Origin: Sycobia sp. Sy_11
Taxonomy: Eukaryota > Arthropoda > Insecta > Hymenoptera > Epichrysomallidae
Reading direction: 5' to 3'
NCBI GenBank assembly: GCA_018907035.1
Contig: JACCIC010000005.1
Coordinates: 3,427,501-3,491,500, forward strand
Length of the DNA: 64,000 nt
Shown: in pieces, positions 25,491 to 38,751 of the stretch
How positions within the stretch are numbered: the stretch's first letter is position 1
How the letters are laid out: each line of letters starts with the position of its first letter
Program-made: the position numbers and the translations under genes
The notes under the pieces: model-generated
The model's input: the letters and a program-made list of their open reading frames with translations, nothing else
What the model was told of the DNA's origin: nothing
Database searches by the model: none

Positions 25491-28400
25491 TGTTAAAAAT
25501 ACAATATAGGCAAGGTAAAAAATTCGTTTTAGCCCGTACAATATGACCGTCATTGTGTATTTAACCCTGCAATAATTTAACCGAAATTTGTTTGATTTTG
25601 ATCAATTGATTCATTCTGTGATAATGAAATTTTCTCACAGCCATTTGTTACTTTACTAAGTTGTCAAAATAAATACATGGCCTTTTTTAATTTAGGGGGC
25701 TGTTGAAGTCACTGGTTGCCTCTTTCAAATAAGATTATTATATACGTTTTAATAAATTGAAAAGGAGAATACATATTAGATTTAAAAAAAAACACTTTAT
25801 TTGGGTCTTTACGGATGCAGACAACTCATCGATGAAGAAACTCTGTCAGCGATAATAAGATTAAAAACTCGATATTAATACTTTGGTCGCTGATCCGCAT
25901 ACAATGTCCCGATTTTAAGAATTAAGGTGTTGCGTCCAAGACTGGAAACGCGCACACTTCGGGAAAGTACCGATAGCCTTTTCTCACACAACTGATCCGC
26001 AGATACGTTGTTATACCATCATTTCCAAAATTTAAAAAATGCAAGGATTAGTAGTCGTGCTTAACTGCGCAAGACGCAGCGGTCCGAGGAGCGAATTTTT
26101 TGAGCCAATATTTACCAAAGTACGATTTAATTAATTGCCATGAAAATGTCGTCGGTGCAGAAATTCTTACGACCCTAATAGGGCTAAAAGCTTATCGTCG
26201 ATGGCCCGCATAAAAAAATCCCCTTTAAACACTTCAATAAGTGGCAGTGGTAACAGTTCATTAGACAGCTGGCACGTAACCTGTGAGAATTTCTTCATCG
26301 ATGAATTAAATTAATGCAGATTTTAGTTCAATATGACTTTCATTAGCGTTTATTCTGGATTGCTGCAAAAATTCAAATCAACCCATCAATTTGTCTGCAA
26401 ATGGCAACATTTTTAAACTTTGATTTATAATTTTGCTTATACAATTTAATAAATTACATGCAATCTTATATTTGACTCTGTTCAACGATTTCATTCTATA
26501 ATGAAATGGACCGAAAAGCGAATTTTCATAAAGTACGTTTCCAATGTTAAAGAATATGAAGTAAATGAAGCATATGATCTCAAGCATTATGAATACACAG
26601 AAATTGGATACAATAGAAATAATTACATAAGTAATATGAGTAATCGAAAAAATAAAAAAAAAAGAGAATTTTCCTGCCACACCATTAATCTATAAAAGAA
26701 TCAAATTTCTCTTTATTTCTAGACAGAAAAGAAACGTTTCGAAACAACACAATTCATCGCCAGGTCCAGTGCCATATAGAAGAATTTTCTACTGAGGATG
26801 GAAAGGGGCAGTATGAGAGTCCACTCAACTCTGCGTTAAAATTAAAAGCAAACGAGAAGGAGGAACTAATTATTTCATAGTTTTATCTTCATTTAGAATT
26901 ATAATGTAATTAATTTAAACTAAACATAATGAACTAAAGGTCAACGAGAAATTTTACGCTTTCCACCTTCACAAAAAGGGCAATAGCTTAAGATGGCTAC
27001 ATCGACTTTTAAATTATTTTTCAAGAGATATTCGAAAATTTGAAATTATAGACGAATCCAATGTACTTCAGAATTTGATGTCATTCATAATAAAATAATT
27101 TTTATTTATGTCTTTTTGGTAAATTAAATTTTCGAATCATGATATTTATACATGTATGTAAGGAAAATATTAATATTAATGATTCTATTATGTTATTTTC
27201 CCCAGAAAATGATCAAGTATGATAAATATCTTTCTCACTTTTAATATATATTTATTTCATAACTTGATAGTTTTCTGCTGCACTATTTAATCGTCCTAAA
27301 AATTGAAGATACTATTTTACTAACGTAGTTAAATAATGCACTCAGGACAAAGCGTTCCTTCGTTTTTATTAATATTAATTGTAATATATTTTGTATTATA
27401 ACTTTTTATTAAATTTACGTCAGTAAAACGTTATTCTGTGTATTCTCTAGAAATAAATAAAGAAAATCAGCTAAGAAAAACCAACGTCTCTCAAAAAAAT
27501 AGATGTAAAAAAAAATTTTTTTAAATTTCGGATAGCCTAATTTTTAATCCAAATGTCAAAAATTGACAACGCGCTTAAGGAAAGCTCTATAATATCTTGA
27601 AATCCAAAGTAATCAAAAGAATAAAATCTAAAAAAGTATCAAAGCATTAAATCAAAGTATTAAAATTAATTTCTATTTTAAATATCAATAAACAGTCACT
27701 TTTATATGTCACTTTTATTTACAATTGCTCGGCATCTTATTATAAAATTGATTATATTTTGGACAAAACTTAATATATACACCTTAAAAAATATCATTAA
27801 ACATATCGTTACCACATTTCATAATCGATTAATCAGAAAATGAGATGAGAAATATTTCGTACAAATTATAATCTTAAATTGCGTCTAAAAATATAATCAA
27901 TCCTATAATTAAATCATATGGAATTAAAGATTATTTATCGAGGATTCTTTTAATGACATATAAAATAGTAATTTAACATACAAACTCTTTAGAAAAATAT
28001 AATTGCAGCTTATACGGGTTATTTTGTTAATCGTAATACAACGTGCACTGGCATGGCTATCGATAAAACGAATCAATCTATAAAAGCACAAAAATGAAAT
28101 TGAGATACTGCTTGAAGCATTCTTGGACCAAATTTCGTACGAACGCGCTCGATGAAGCCAATCTAGAGCTCCTATAATTTAGTCGGCGAAGCCTGCTTCA
28201 TTGACGTGCGAAACGAAGGCATCGCATCGAAACTTGTGTCATTTCTCTACTTCTCTATTCTCATAATACACGAGCCATGAAAGTTCTTCCAGGCGAAATA
28301 TGCCCGCAAGTCGAGCCAAGCGAGGCATTCTCCCAAGTCCATCGCTGAACGATCCCTCAAGGCCCGCAGGTCTCAACTCTATCCTCCCATCTCCCTATCC

Positions 28401-29019
28401 AGGGCTCGCTTAGGCCGTCCTTTACACGCGTAGACCAGTAACGTTCCATCGATTAATTCGACCCGCCAGACACCGGTCCCAAGGTGGCTCGTGCTAGCCC
28501 CAACCCCCTCCATTAGGACATTAGACCCGTATAGTTATCCCCACGTGCCCCTCTATACAATTACCCGCCGAGCGTTAATTGCTCCAACCGTCCAACCCCG
28601 CGCACCTGCTTCATTACGAAAGTATTCTGGTATCATCGTCTTCGCGGCACGACCCATCGGCCCGTAACGATCTGGAATATTTTCTTTTTATTCACTCGGC
28701 GAGGTTGTAAAACCATTAAATTCGCATGGTCTCGCCGAGATGTGCTTTATCACTCGCGAAGTTCTCAAAATTGGCCCATAACGGATGACGCGTAGTGAAT
28801 TCGTTTGGTAATAATAAACTTATATGACAGTCAATAAAGATAATTAAAATAAAGTTAGAACGAACACTTCTTATCAGATATATTATGAAATGTAATGAGC
28901 ACAATGATCGCTATCTATAATTTAATCGCGTTCTTTTTTTCTTGTGCCTTTCAATGAGACAGAATTCAATAAATACACTTCCGCCAGACAAACTTCTGTC
29001 TGTCGCAATGTCATTGTTG

Positions 29020-29021
<2 letters not shown>

Positions 29022-29074
<53 letters not shown>
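29022..29074. repeat. (TA)n microsatellite
   Basis: About 26 TA units in the gene desert. Confidence 0.93.
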
Positions 29075-29077
<3 letters not shown>

Positions 29078-32000
29078 TTCAAATAGACAAATTTAATTAG
29101 AAATTTTTTTACCTTTTTTCAAGACATTTTTAAAAGTAGCAATGATTAGTAGAATAGCTTCAGAGGCATTCATCGCTTTTAACTAAATTAAAAAGTTTCA
29201 TGTGTGCAAGTAAAAAAAGCAACATAGAATAAACTAGTTTAAACAATACAAAAGAAATCTTTATGCATGTTATTGAATGTTAAATATTATAATTTAGTAA
29301 GTTTTCGGCTCTTAAAAATTAAAATTGTACTTATGTGGACTGTTGTAAATGAAATCAGGAATTCTTTTACACTCTTATAAAAATTGGAGAGCAAACATAA
29401 AATTTTTCAATATCGTGAAAAAGAAAAGAACAAAATAAGTAAGTATATTTAACTATTTTTGTAAATTTTTGTAGTGATTATTTACTTTTATAAAATAAAA
29501 TGTCAAATTAGCATAAAATATTCATTTTAATTTATTTATTTTAACTGAAATGTAAGGAAAGTTATTACTTAAATAAAAAATTACTCGAGTAATCAGTTCA
29601 TTCAAAAATATACTATAGTATACATATATGTGTTAAATTAAAATCATCTATGATACGAAAGTCTATATCTTCAGTAACAATAAATGTAAAGAAAATAATA
29701 GAATATATGTGGTGGGTATGGTTTTCGCAAAAAAATTTTACAAAAAGTAATAAGAGGCGTTGTAATCTAGATATCCCTTATTATAAGTTATGTTATATTT
29801 AAATCTTATATAGTATTATTAGAATTTTATAAAAATAATGCTAAAAATAATCTTTATTGTGTCAAAGTCCGAAGAACATTACAAATACATAAATTAAAAA
29901 GTCAAAATAAGACAGAAATTGGTCAATTTTGAATTTTGAAAATTTCATATAGAAAAGGATTTTCAGAAAAACAATATGTTTTAAGCTCGCTCAATCAATA
30001 TTAAACTTTTCTAAAGAGCAATATGCTCCCAGATAAGGGGAATAAAATCACTATCATATGATATTATCTAAAAATAAAATAAATCATATGTTATGATAAA
30101 TCAATTTCTAACCAGGGTGTGCGGGCTGCGATTACGTATAGAGATGTATGACGTAACCTGATTGACTATTGTAGTGCATGTCATCGGTCCGTGCAAATAA
30201 ACCTCCTCGTATATGGAGCTCGAATCCTGTCAGGGTTCGACACCAGAGCATTGCCTTCGATTTATTGGAAAAAAAAGACACACTGCAAAATCAATGAAAA
30301 TATACGAACCGTGACATATTAGGAAACCTGTTTAGTTCGATGAAAGAGAGAAAATAAACAATAGCTTTTGGAAACAATAGGATTTTTATTAATAAAATAG
30401 GTCGTAATACTTTATACTCAAGCCAGAGATTTATTTTAAGTAAACTTTGCGAAAGCTTGCTAGATAAATAAACAATCGTATCTATCATCTAAACAATAAA
30501 ATTGTAAGGAATTAAAAACATTATTTTTTTTTATACATCAAAAATTGCAGTCCAACGACATTGTCAATTTTATAAATAAATTATAATTATAATTATTATA
30601 TATGTTCATTCGGAAATTCTAAAAAAATATATGAAGTTTTTAAAATAATTTATTATATTTAAGAAGAAGGATGAATTAAGGATGTACTATTAATTGTAAA
30701 AGAACTACGATAATTAAATCTGGTTCACTTGTTACAAATCGTTTTGAGTTTCCTTTATAATCTTTATTCCTGTTTTGCAAGCTTTAAATATTTCATTACT
30801 TGGACACAAAAGAATTAATCTTGAAACATATGTTAAAGTAAAAGTAAACAGGAACCTTGATCTATTTAATTGTCAAAGACGTCGTTCGAATACGCATTAC
30901 TTTACCTGCCAGTAAATTATTGATTCAGGACAGATGACAGAATGGTCAAATACCTCAAATCAATGTAACTGACGCAAAATGATACCTTAAGACCTTGAAC
31001 CCATCTTTCTTACAACGAATTAACGTTACGAAAATTTAATGTTAATCAACCGAGAAATGCTTCTCAAACCGTCTATGTTACATATGCACCATAAATAATC
31101 AATCACACCATTAAAACTTTTGCCACGTAATTTATTATCTAATATCACGATGAAAAATTATTAATAATATATTTTTTTAATGTGGATTAAAAAATATATT
31201 AATAATTTTAAAATATTAGTATTTTTAAAAAAATATATTTTTCATATATTTAGTAAGCCATCAAGCTCGGGCGGTAACAGACACCGGTTTGTTGACTATA
31301 TCGTTAGATGTCGTATGTTACTCGCCTGATCGAGGTGACTCGATACCCCGAGTTCCATTTCCGTCTTGCTAAATTTTTCATTTACATAAAATAGTTATAT
31401 CACATAGCTATATCGGGCCATAAAACATTAAATTGTATAGGTATTTAATTTTTTTTTTTTTTAATTAAGCTTACAAAGAATGTATTAAGCTTTTAATCGT
31501 TTCGAAAATTTAGATTCATTAATGATTAGATCCGTAGTCATTCACAATCTTGTTCTGTCAATAAAAATCGAAATGCGCGGTAGAGCACTGAAGGCGAGTA
31601 AGTGCTTATATATATATATTCAATATTCAATCGGGTGAAATTATAAATAAGCTTAGCTATGATATCCGACTAATTTATGATAAATTTATGATAAGAACAG
31701 AAGAAAAATTATATATTAGAAATTGATTTTAGTTCATTATAATAAAATTACATTAATTAAAAAATATTAGCGATCGTAATATACTATATATAGTAAACCA
31801 ATGAAATATTTAACTTCTTTTCAGCTCGATTATTTCTCATAGGAAAAAAAATCGATATAAAGTATATCTAAGCCACTATTTCAACTTTCCATTGCCACAC
31901 TATAATTAACTCAATTATAGTTAATGGTCGGAACGTTATCTTTACATATGTCTGGGAGACTTGGAAATATTATACATGGAGAAATTACTTCGTTTTCAAT

Positions 32001-35000
32001 TAGCAAATGCTTGCTTTTCTTCTCGTTTTCCTCCTAAAAGCCTAATCAATAATTGATTTAAAAATCGAATAAAAACCTCATCGATTCATGACCTTTCGAT
32101 AGTTCGTGTAAACTATGAGTAATTCAATGTTTTATCGTGCTCTGCATTCGAAGTATTGATAGGTAGCTTTTGAATTTGCAATATTTCTCTCTTTTTTGTT
32201 AGCAATTTTTTAAGGGGTGGTCATACAACTTCAATGTAAACGTTTACTACCAAAACTCTCTCATCGAATTTCAGTCTTATTGTAATGTTGCTAAATCGAG
32301 ATATTTAGTATAATAAATATCTCTACGTTTGGGTGAATGGGCCAGCTTTCTAAAGCAATAAAAAATAAAAAAAACTACAAAAATACTACATATATATTTT
32401 GAACTTCTACGATATGAGTAGCATAGGAAATATTTACAACGACAACAAAAATTCAATAGTAAAAAACATTTGAAAAAGAACATAAAACGAAAAAATGTAC
32501 GGTTTGTTGAAATTTACCTTGGGAAATAATAAAATATCTTCAAAAAATTATAGATCATATATTAAAATAAATATTTTTCATTCTATGCATTTTATTTTTA
32601 TTAGTGATATTTTTTCAGAAAAAAATGCTAGAATACGACTAAAATTTTTGCTTCAAATATAAATTCTTTTTGTTGCAATTTTTCTCTGATATTCGTTACA
32701 AGTTACATAAAATGTATATGAATGAATTTTTTCAGAATTTGTCGCGGTTTAAAATTTTCAGAAATTCGTCCATAACAATTTTGCAATTTAATATTTTCGT
32801 AAGTTGATACAAAAAGATGAACTCATACCTTGCTTACTAGCAACCTTTAAGAATTATATCCAATTCCGTTTGATAATGAGATCGTATGCTTTAAAGAGAA
32901 TAATTTTTTTTTTTGCAATCAAAAAGTCGAAACGTTTCGTGAATTTCATACTTACTTGAGTTTATTGAATCTCTGATCCGTGTTACTTTCAGCTATTCGC
33001 TTAAAAAAATTCGTTCGATTTGTATTTTAATCAATTAATGCCCGTTTTTCGACGTATCGAATTCTTGTTGCAGGGCGTTATAAGCATATTTGATTTCAAT
33101 CTGATTAGTTAATTCGCGTACGGATGCTTCACTTAGCCAAATGACCAAGTCCATTACATGGAACGTTTGCAAAAAGGATAAAATATTACACATTGCCCCT
33201 TATGTATATGCTAAAAGGTTTTATAATTTAATCAACTTAATTCTCATTATATAAAAAGTTTCTCGTTGAATACCAACATTAAAAAAAAAAGTAATTAAAC
33301 GTAAATTAAAAAAAAAGATTAAAAACATAAAGCAAGTAAAGCAAGAGTCATTTTAACAAGTGAACTGATGTAAATACACACTGCTACATAAGGCTTCTGA
33401 TCATATAATATTATTATGAAATATTAATAAATGATTACAAAAAATTCAATTATTTGGAAATCTCTGAAGCAATTAAAAAAGTAGCTTCGAACAAATAACC
33501 AAACTAAGATGTTACTACGTGATATTTACCCTGAGGCTTTTCAAATGGTAAACATCGAGATTCTTTTCTCTAACTCGCGCCATCTACGAATGAATTATAA
33601 AAATATAATCGAATTATTACCTGATACGAGGACCGTTGAAAGAATGAAAATCTACAGGACAATACAGAATGTTACGGTAACGAACAGTCACGCCGATATT
33701 ATCACGACTAAATGATGCTCTAAGTTGATACTCGGACTAGAGAAAAAAAAGAGGAAAAAGTTCGTTCCAATATAATGCTATTATATTGCCGCACTGAGTA
33801 GCCTACTACAAAACCGTTCGGACGCACAGAGCGCGAAACATTTTTACTGTATCTTATCAGTCGAATAAACCAATCGAAAAATTCAATTGGTCCGCGGTGT
33901 AATATTGCAAGCAATGCCTCCGAAACAAGTACATATATGCATTATAATAAAAAAAAAAAGATACTTTTTTCGATTTATATCTTATTATGATACACTTTGA
34001 ATTTTCTTTTATTAAATGCAATCCATAAATTAATTAAGATTCTTAAGGTTCCGAGAGAACCCGCTACAAGTTATTGTGTAATTGCAATAGCTTTATCATT
34101 TTTACAGCTAGGCTTGTTAACCTTATCCACACAATTTCAAAATTAACCAGAATATTTATTTAACCATCAATTTATTCATTTATTTCTTGATTCATTTATT
34201 TATATTTGCTTACGTGTTTATTTGATTTAATGGTTTCTTTTATATTACAACGGATTTTAGCCAATTAGTTTATAAGTTCAAAACGATATGAATAATAAAC
34301 AGTAATCAATTTTTGCAATATCGCAATTTAAATACAACCAAATCGGTACCATGAGTTCCAATTTCATCGCACTGAAGGATATTGTAGTATTTGATGTATA
34401 AATCAATATGAAATTAAGGAAAGAGTAAATTAAGGGTCAAAATGTTCTAATTAACAAAAAATCAAAAAATAAATAATTTTTTTATTAAAGTTTAATTGCT
34501 AAAGTTATGTTAAATAATGTAAAATTAATTAAAATATGATATTTTTATTTACATCTTTCGTACGTTCAAGATGTCTATATGAAAAATTTTATGAATTAAA
34601 TTTAATGCTTCTGGCCTAATAATCTTTACAACATTTATTTTCTTTATAAGTAAAGTATCAACAAATACTGATATCTATGAATCTGAAATTAGATATACTA
34701 TTATACAAAAATATATATAAAAATTAAACATATACTTATGAAAATGTACATAATTAATTATAATCTAAAATGGAAAATCAGATTTATTTTGCAAATTTTT
34801 AAAAAGATTTATAAGTAATTAATTTAACATTAACTTTGATAATAGAGTACATTTTTATTTAGTTATAATTCAATAAAGCATTAGAACATTTATTTTATTA
34901 ACAAGATAAAATACATTATGGCTATAACAATGTTTCGCTGTTTACATTCAAAATTTATTAAAAAAGTACAAAATTAGTGAAAATTAGATAGAAAATTTTC

Positions 35001-35375
35001 TTTTAAAAAAAGACTTATTATCTTTCTAGGAAAACCATAGACAATTCACATATATACTGTTTTCAAATTCTTAAAAATAAAACCAAGGAAAAATCAGTAA
35101 AACTAGATCTAAAAGAGAATAATACGATCAAAGATCAAACGAATTTTAATTTAATTATACACATATAATACCCATATATTATATTGGTATATTATTTAAA
35201 TACTTTTTATTTGACTTAAATAAAATCTAATATCATTTGAAATTCCTCAAATAAAGCATTAGTTAAACTTTTAGCATGGCTTTATATCTAAGTACGTCTA
35301 TATTCAAAAGATCCCGAATTGATCTGAGATTATTTCAAAAATAAAAGTTAAACTTTCTCTTTTTCGAAATTTTAT

Positions 35376-35603
35376 TTATTCTAAAAATATAATGGAATTT
35401 CGTAATGAATTAATTTTCGTTAAAGAAAAATAAATATATTTATGTATATTTATACCTAGTAAGTTTTTAGAAAAAATTGTAAAAGATATCAATAAATTTG
35501 TGCCCACCGCTGTAAATGTTCCTAACGCTTGTAACCAACAACCCAACGTTCCATAAATATTGCATAATGCATCATTAATAAGGCTAATATAAAATTTTTT
35601 CAT
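35376..35603 (-). pseudogene. Isolated fossil exon resembling a Tret1-like sugar transporter
   Basis: The minus-strand translation contains FYISLINDALCNIYGTLG followed by CWLQALGTF and a hydrophobic segment. This follows the MFS sugar-transporter pattern YISEI-x-RGTLGS-x-Q-x-x-x-TFG at the end of helix 4 and start of helix 5. The glutamate of YISEI and the arginine of RG are changed, and I found no flanking transporter exons on either side for more than 8 kb. Best read as a decayed exon; it could also be chance similarity in a hydrophobic frame. Confidence 0.35.
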
Positions 35604-36737
35604 CCATTGCCAATAAAAATATTATAAATTGTTTCAAAGATATAATTACTTCTTTAACTAACCGAAACATACTTTTGAACAACACCAAAACCCTTCGATC
35701 GTTGTATAATGAATAAAAAACAAAGTTAGAGCTTCAACAATATCCAAGACTAGACTTGGTATTCCTCGGTGGTATTCAAGTTTCAAAACCTAAGCCAAGA
35801 CCTGGGACACAATAATATTGGTCTTGACAAGACTTTTTTTTACCAAACAACGCCAGAGTCTTCTTCTTGGCCATACTAGATTATTTGAAGCCAGTAATAA
35901 TAATAATATTTTGTCAGATTTTGTATGAAGAAGAATAAGTATTATCTCAACTTTTTAAAGGAATATAGACCAAGAGTATATCAAAAACCGATATAATGCG
36001 GCAGTTTAATATAATACAATAATTTTTTTACGTTTATTTTATTTACTTTCGCATATAATATTTTATCATTTTGTTATTCCATTGCAATTGCCTTGGCATT
36101 AAAAACTACTTCTCGTTAAAATATACTCTTGGTCTTCAAAATAATGTTTAGATACTGTTTTAAGAAATGATTGCCCAATTCTGAAAAATTAAAACCAATA
36201 CTTTCTTCTCATAATCAAAACAGTAACAAAACTCATACAAGACCAAGACAATACTGTAATTGAGAATACTTTTCCGATACTGAAGACAATATTTTACGAA
36301 ATCTCGTCTTGTCATGATATTGGTGAAGCGCTAAGCAAACTGAAAATAAAGCGAAATAAGTAGCGCAATAAATTGAACTCTTAACGTCATACCAATAGGT
36401 ATCGGAAAAATGCGAAAACTCTGAGAGGTTCCTCGCATAATTTCGCTAATCGCGAACACCCTATAAAGATATATATATATATACACACCAGACAGTGCAA
36501 CATCTTCCCCGCGCGGCTGTACCGATCGAATCTGCAGCACCAGGCACTGTTACGAGCACGCCCCCAAATCCACCCCTTCAAAAAAAAAAAAAAAAAACGA
36601 AAAAAAAAACAAAAATATATAATTTTAAAAGCACAACGCCGGACTAATAAGTAAAAACAGCGGACGTAGATATAATTGACAAGCCGATATCTTAGCGAAT
36701 ATGATACTCACAGCGTATCCGCCTCCGATAGTCGACG

Positions 36738-36738
36738 T

Positions 36739-36776
<38 letters not shown>

Positions 36777-36778
36777 CA
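36738..36778. repeat. (CAG)n trinucleotide tract
   Basis: About 13 CAG units with one CAA, in block A. No coding frame around it is supported. Confidence 0.9.
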
Positions 36779-36835
36779 GACGGCGGACCAGCACGACACA
36801 CATAGACGCACCGGTCAACGATATCACAAAACGTG

Positions 36836-36837
<2 letters not shown>

Positions 36838-36882
<45 letters not shown>
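36838..36882. repeat. (CT)n microsatellite
   Basis: About 22 CT units; a second tract of the same kind at 37088-37121 and a shorter one near 37147-37165. Confidence 0.9.
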
Positions 36883-36885
<3 letters not shown>

Positions 36886-37084
36886 GCTCTCCTATCCCGT
36901 GTGCAGCGAAACTTCCCCCGATGGTCGCGCACGGCCACCCACTCACACCCGCGCACGCACTCGAGTACAGAGACACCAGCAGAGGCAGAGTCACATGACC
37001 CGCAGCTTCATCGACGCGCAATGCTGCCTATCCTTCTCCCACTCTCTTTCTCTTGTATAGGACCCGTAATGATTCTTGCTCCCT

Positions 37085-37126
<42 letters not shown>

Positions 37127-37352
37127 CTTCTCTTCCCCTCTTTCTGCTCTCTCTCTCTCTCTCTCCTCTTCAGAGAATATCACCCTTTCCCGCGGGGAGC
37201 GCAGGCGGGACCCGAAGAGCCCGAGAGATTCTCGCGCAGCGGGCTAGATTATAACGAGCCCGATGCGCGCAGTTGAATGGGACATCCGCGAGTCGCGCGA
37301 GATCGAGAAGCAGGCGTATTGAAAAATCAAAGTACTCTTACGATGTATTAAA

Positions 37353-37357
<5 letters not shown>

Positions 37358-37408
<51 letters not shown>
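37358..37408. repeat. (TA)n microsatellite
   Basis: About 25 TA units in block A. Confidence 0.93.
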
Positions 37409-37411
<3 letters not shown>

Positions 37412-37822
37412 AAGAATATAAAGAAACGGGGTACGAAAAGAAAAGGACGCCGAAAGCCGGAGGATAGGAGACGCACGCACCAACCGTACGTATATTATCG
37501 CACGCGAATTCAGATAGAATAAGGGTGGGAGGAGGAACGCGGAGGATGAGAGCGACGTTGGCGCTCGGGGTGGCGGTGGCGCTCGGCGGCTTCCTTCGTC
37601 CACCCTCGCTGCAGCGCGGAGATATAACAGTTCCTGGACGGGTGTCCCATGTGCGCGAGAGAGAAAGATAGCGACAGTGAGGGAAAGACGACGGAGGGGG
37701 AGAAGTGTGCGTGTATATATATATATGTATGTATAAAGAGAGAACGCCGAAGCGCGAAATATACTCGAGCGAGCTACCACCCTATCTCTATCTGACTTGC
37801 CCCGATCTACACACAACTCCGC

Positions 37823-37825
<3 letters not shown>

Positions 37826-37872
<47 letters not shown>
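37826..37872. repeat. (CT)n microsatellite
   Basis: About 23 CT units in block A. Confidence 0.93.
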
Positions 37873-37875
<3 letters not shown>

Positions 37876-38113
37876 CGCTCTCTCCCCATTTCTCCATCGC
37901 ACGGGAAAATCCATAAAGCTCGCGTCTGCGCGCCGTGAACAGTTGCATCGGGCGCACAGCCGCCCCCACTCAAGAGCGCTTCACCCTCCTTCAATATGTA
38001 ATGACTCTGCACTAAGCTCGCATGCGCATCAAGGGTGACCAATCTCTGTCCATGTGCGATTCATTACGTCTATTTGGGCGCATGCCTTCCGACTGTTACT
38101 ACTGGTTTGAAAG

Positions 38114-38118
<5 letters not shown>

Positions 38119-38175
<57 letters not shown>
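38119..38175. repeat. (TA)n microsatellite
   Basis: About 28 TA units, 40 bases before the candidate core promoter near 38213. Confidence 0.93.
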
Positions 38176-38177
<2 letters not shown>

Positions 38178-38684
38178 ACTATTATAGCTTTATAGCTTTA
38201 CTTTCCGCGTAATACTATATAAGATACGCACACGGGCGTTGGCTTGGAGGCGCGCGTTGCATCAGTTTTCTGCATATAAAGCTGCACAAGCAGACAATAT
38301 AGTCTACAATAGGTAGTAGAATGCACCGATCGATCGCGAGAGAAAGGTAGGTATCAGCCTGAGCAACGGAGCGCATCCAGGGGCGAATGTTTGAGAATGA
38401 AAGCGCGCGACGAATGGAAAGAACGATGACACATGGCTGGATTAAATTGCGACGAGGCCCAAGACTGCACTTTATTTACGCATTCCAAGCTTCTTTGTAC
38501 ACGTAGAAATCGTCAATAACCCCAGCTCGATTCATGTCAACCGTATGCTTCGGAATATCATTCTTATATTAATATCTGGCGAATTATTCAATAGCGAAAA
38601 TTATACTCAATATGAATGCATAATGTTTCGGTAAAATGGTTATCTAGTCCATTAAGAGAATTATAATGAAATATATAATTAATA

Positions 38685-38693
<9 letters not shown>

Positions 38694-38748
<55 letters not shown>
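38694..38748. repeat. (TA)n microsatellite
   Basis: About 27 TA units. Confidence 0.93.

Positions 38749-38749
<1 letters not shown>

Positions 38750-38751
<2 letters not shown>

Larger units (their letters stand above)
25080..36400. other. Gene desert between fucosyltransferase and TRMT2A-like gene
   Basis: About 11 kb of AT-rich sequence with no functional gene. It holds the partial MITE-like copy (25242-25490), an imperfect inverted repeat (25825-25849 against 26281-26305), a GC-rich island (28100-28720), a (TA)n tract (29022-29074), two short tRNA-like or SINE-like segments (30110-30250 and 31255-31380) and the transporter-like fossil exon. From 31.4 to 35.3 kb I see nothing but A/T-rich spacer. 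Confidence 0.55.
36400..38450. other. GC-rich, microsatellite-dense block A
   Basis: CpG-rich sequence interleaved with (CAG)n, several (CT)n and (TA)n tracts. Open frames here (poly-Gln, Ser-Leu and Tyr-Ile runs) are products of the repeats. A plausible core promoter is near 38213-38280: TATATAA, a TCAGTT initiator-like word and a second TATAAA, followed by AAG|GTAGGT at 38345-38351, which could be the donor of an untranslated first exon on the plus strand. Confidence 0.45.

Noticed and set aside
26378..26680. 100-codon hydrophobic minus-strand frame
   Set aside because: Phe/Ile-rich translation typical of A/T-rich spacer; no homology or splice sites.
30215..30245. tRNA gene suggested by GGTTCGA
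   Set aside because: The TTCGA is not in a proper T-loop and no acceptor, D or anticodon stems can be formed around it.
35740..36325. Region with repeated CAAGAC / GTCTTG words
   Set aside because: Includes one small palindrome (GTCTTGACAAGAC) but no consistent arms or period; too weak to call an element.
36676..37254. 192-codon frame with poly-Gln and Ser-Leu runs
   Set aside because: Made by CAG and CT tracts; no conserved segment and no splice pattern.
37244..37969. 241-codon minus-strand frame with Arg-Glu and Tyr-Ile runs
   Set aside because: Spans GA and TA tracts; the frame is open because dinucleotide repeats lack stops.
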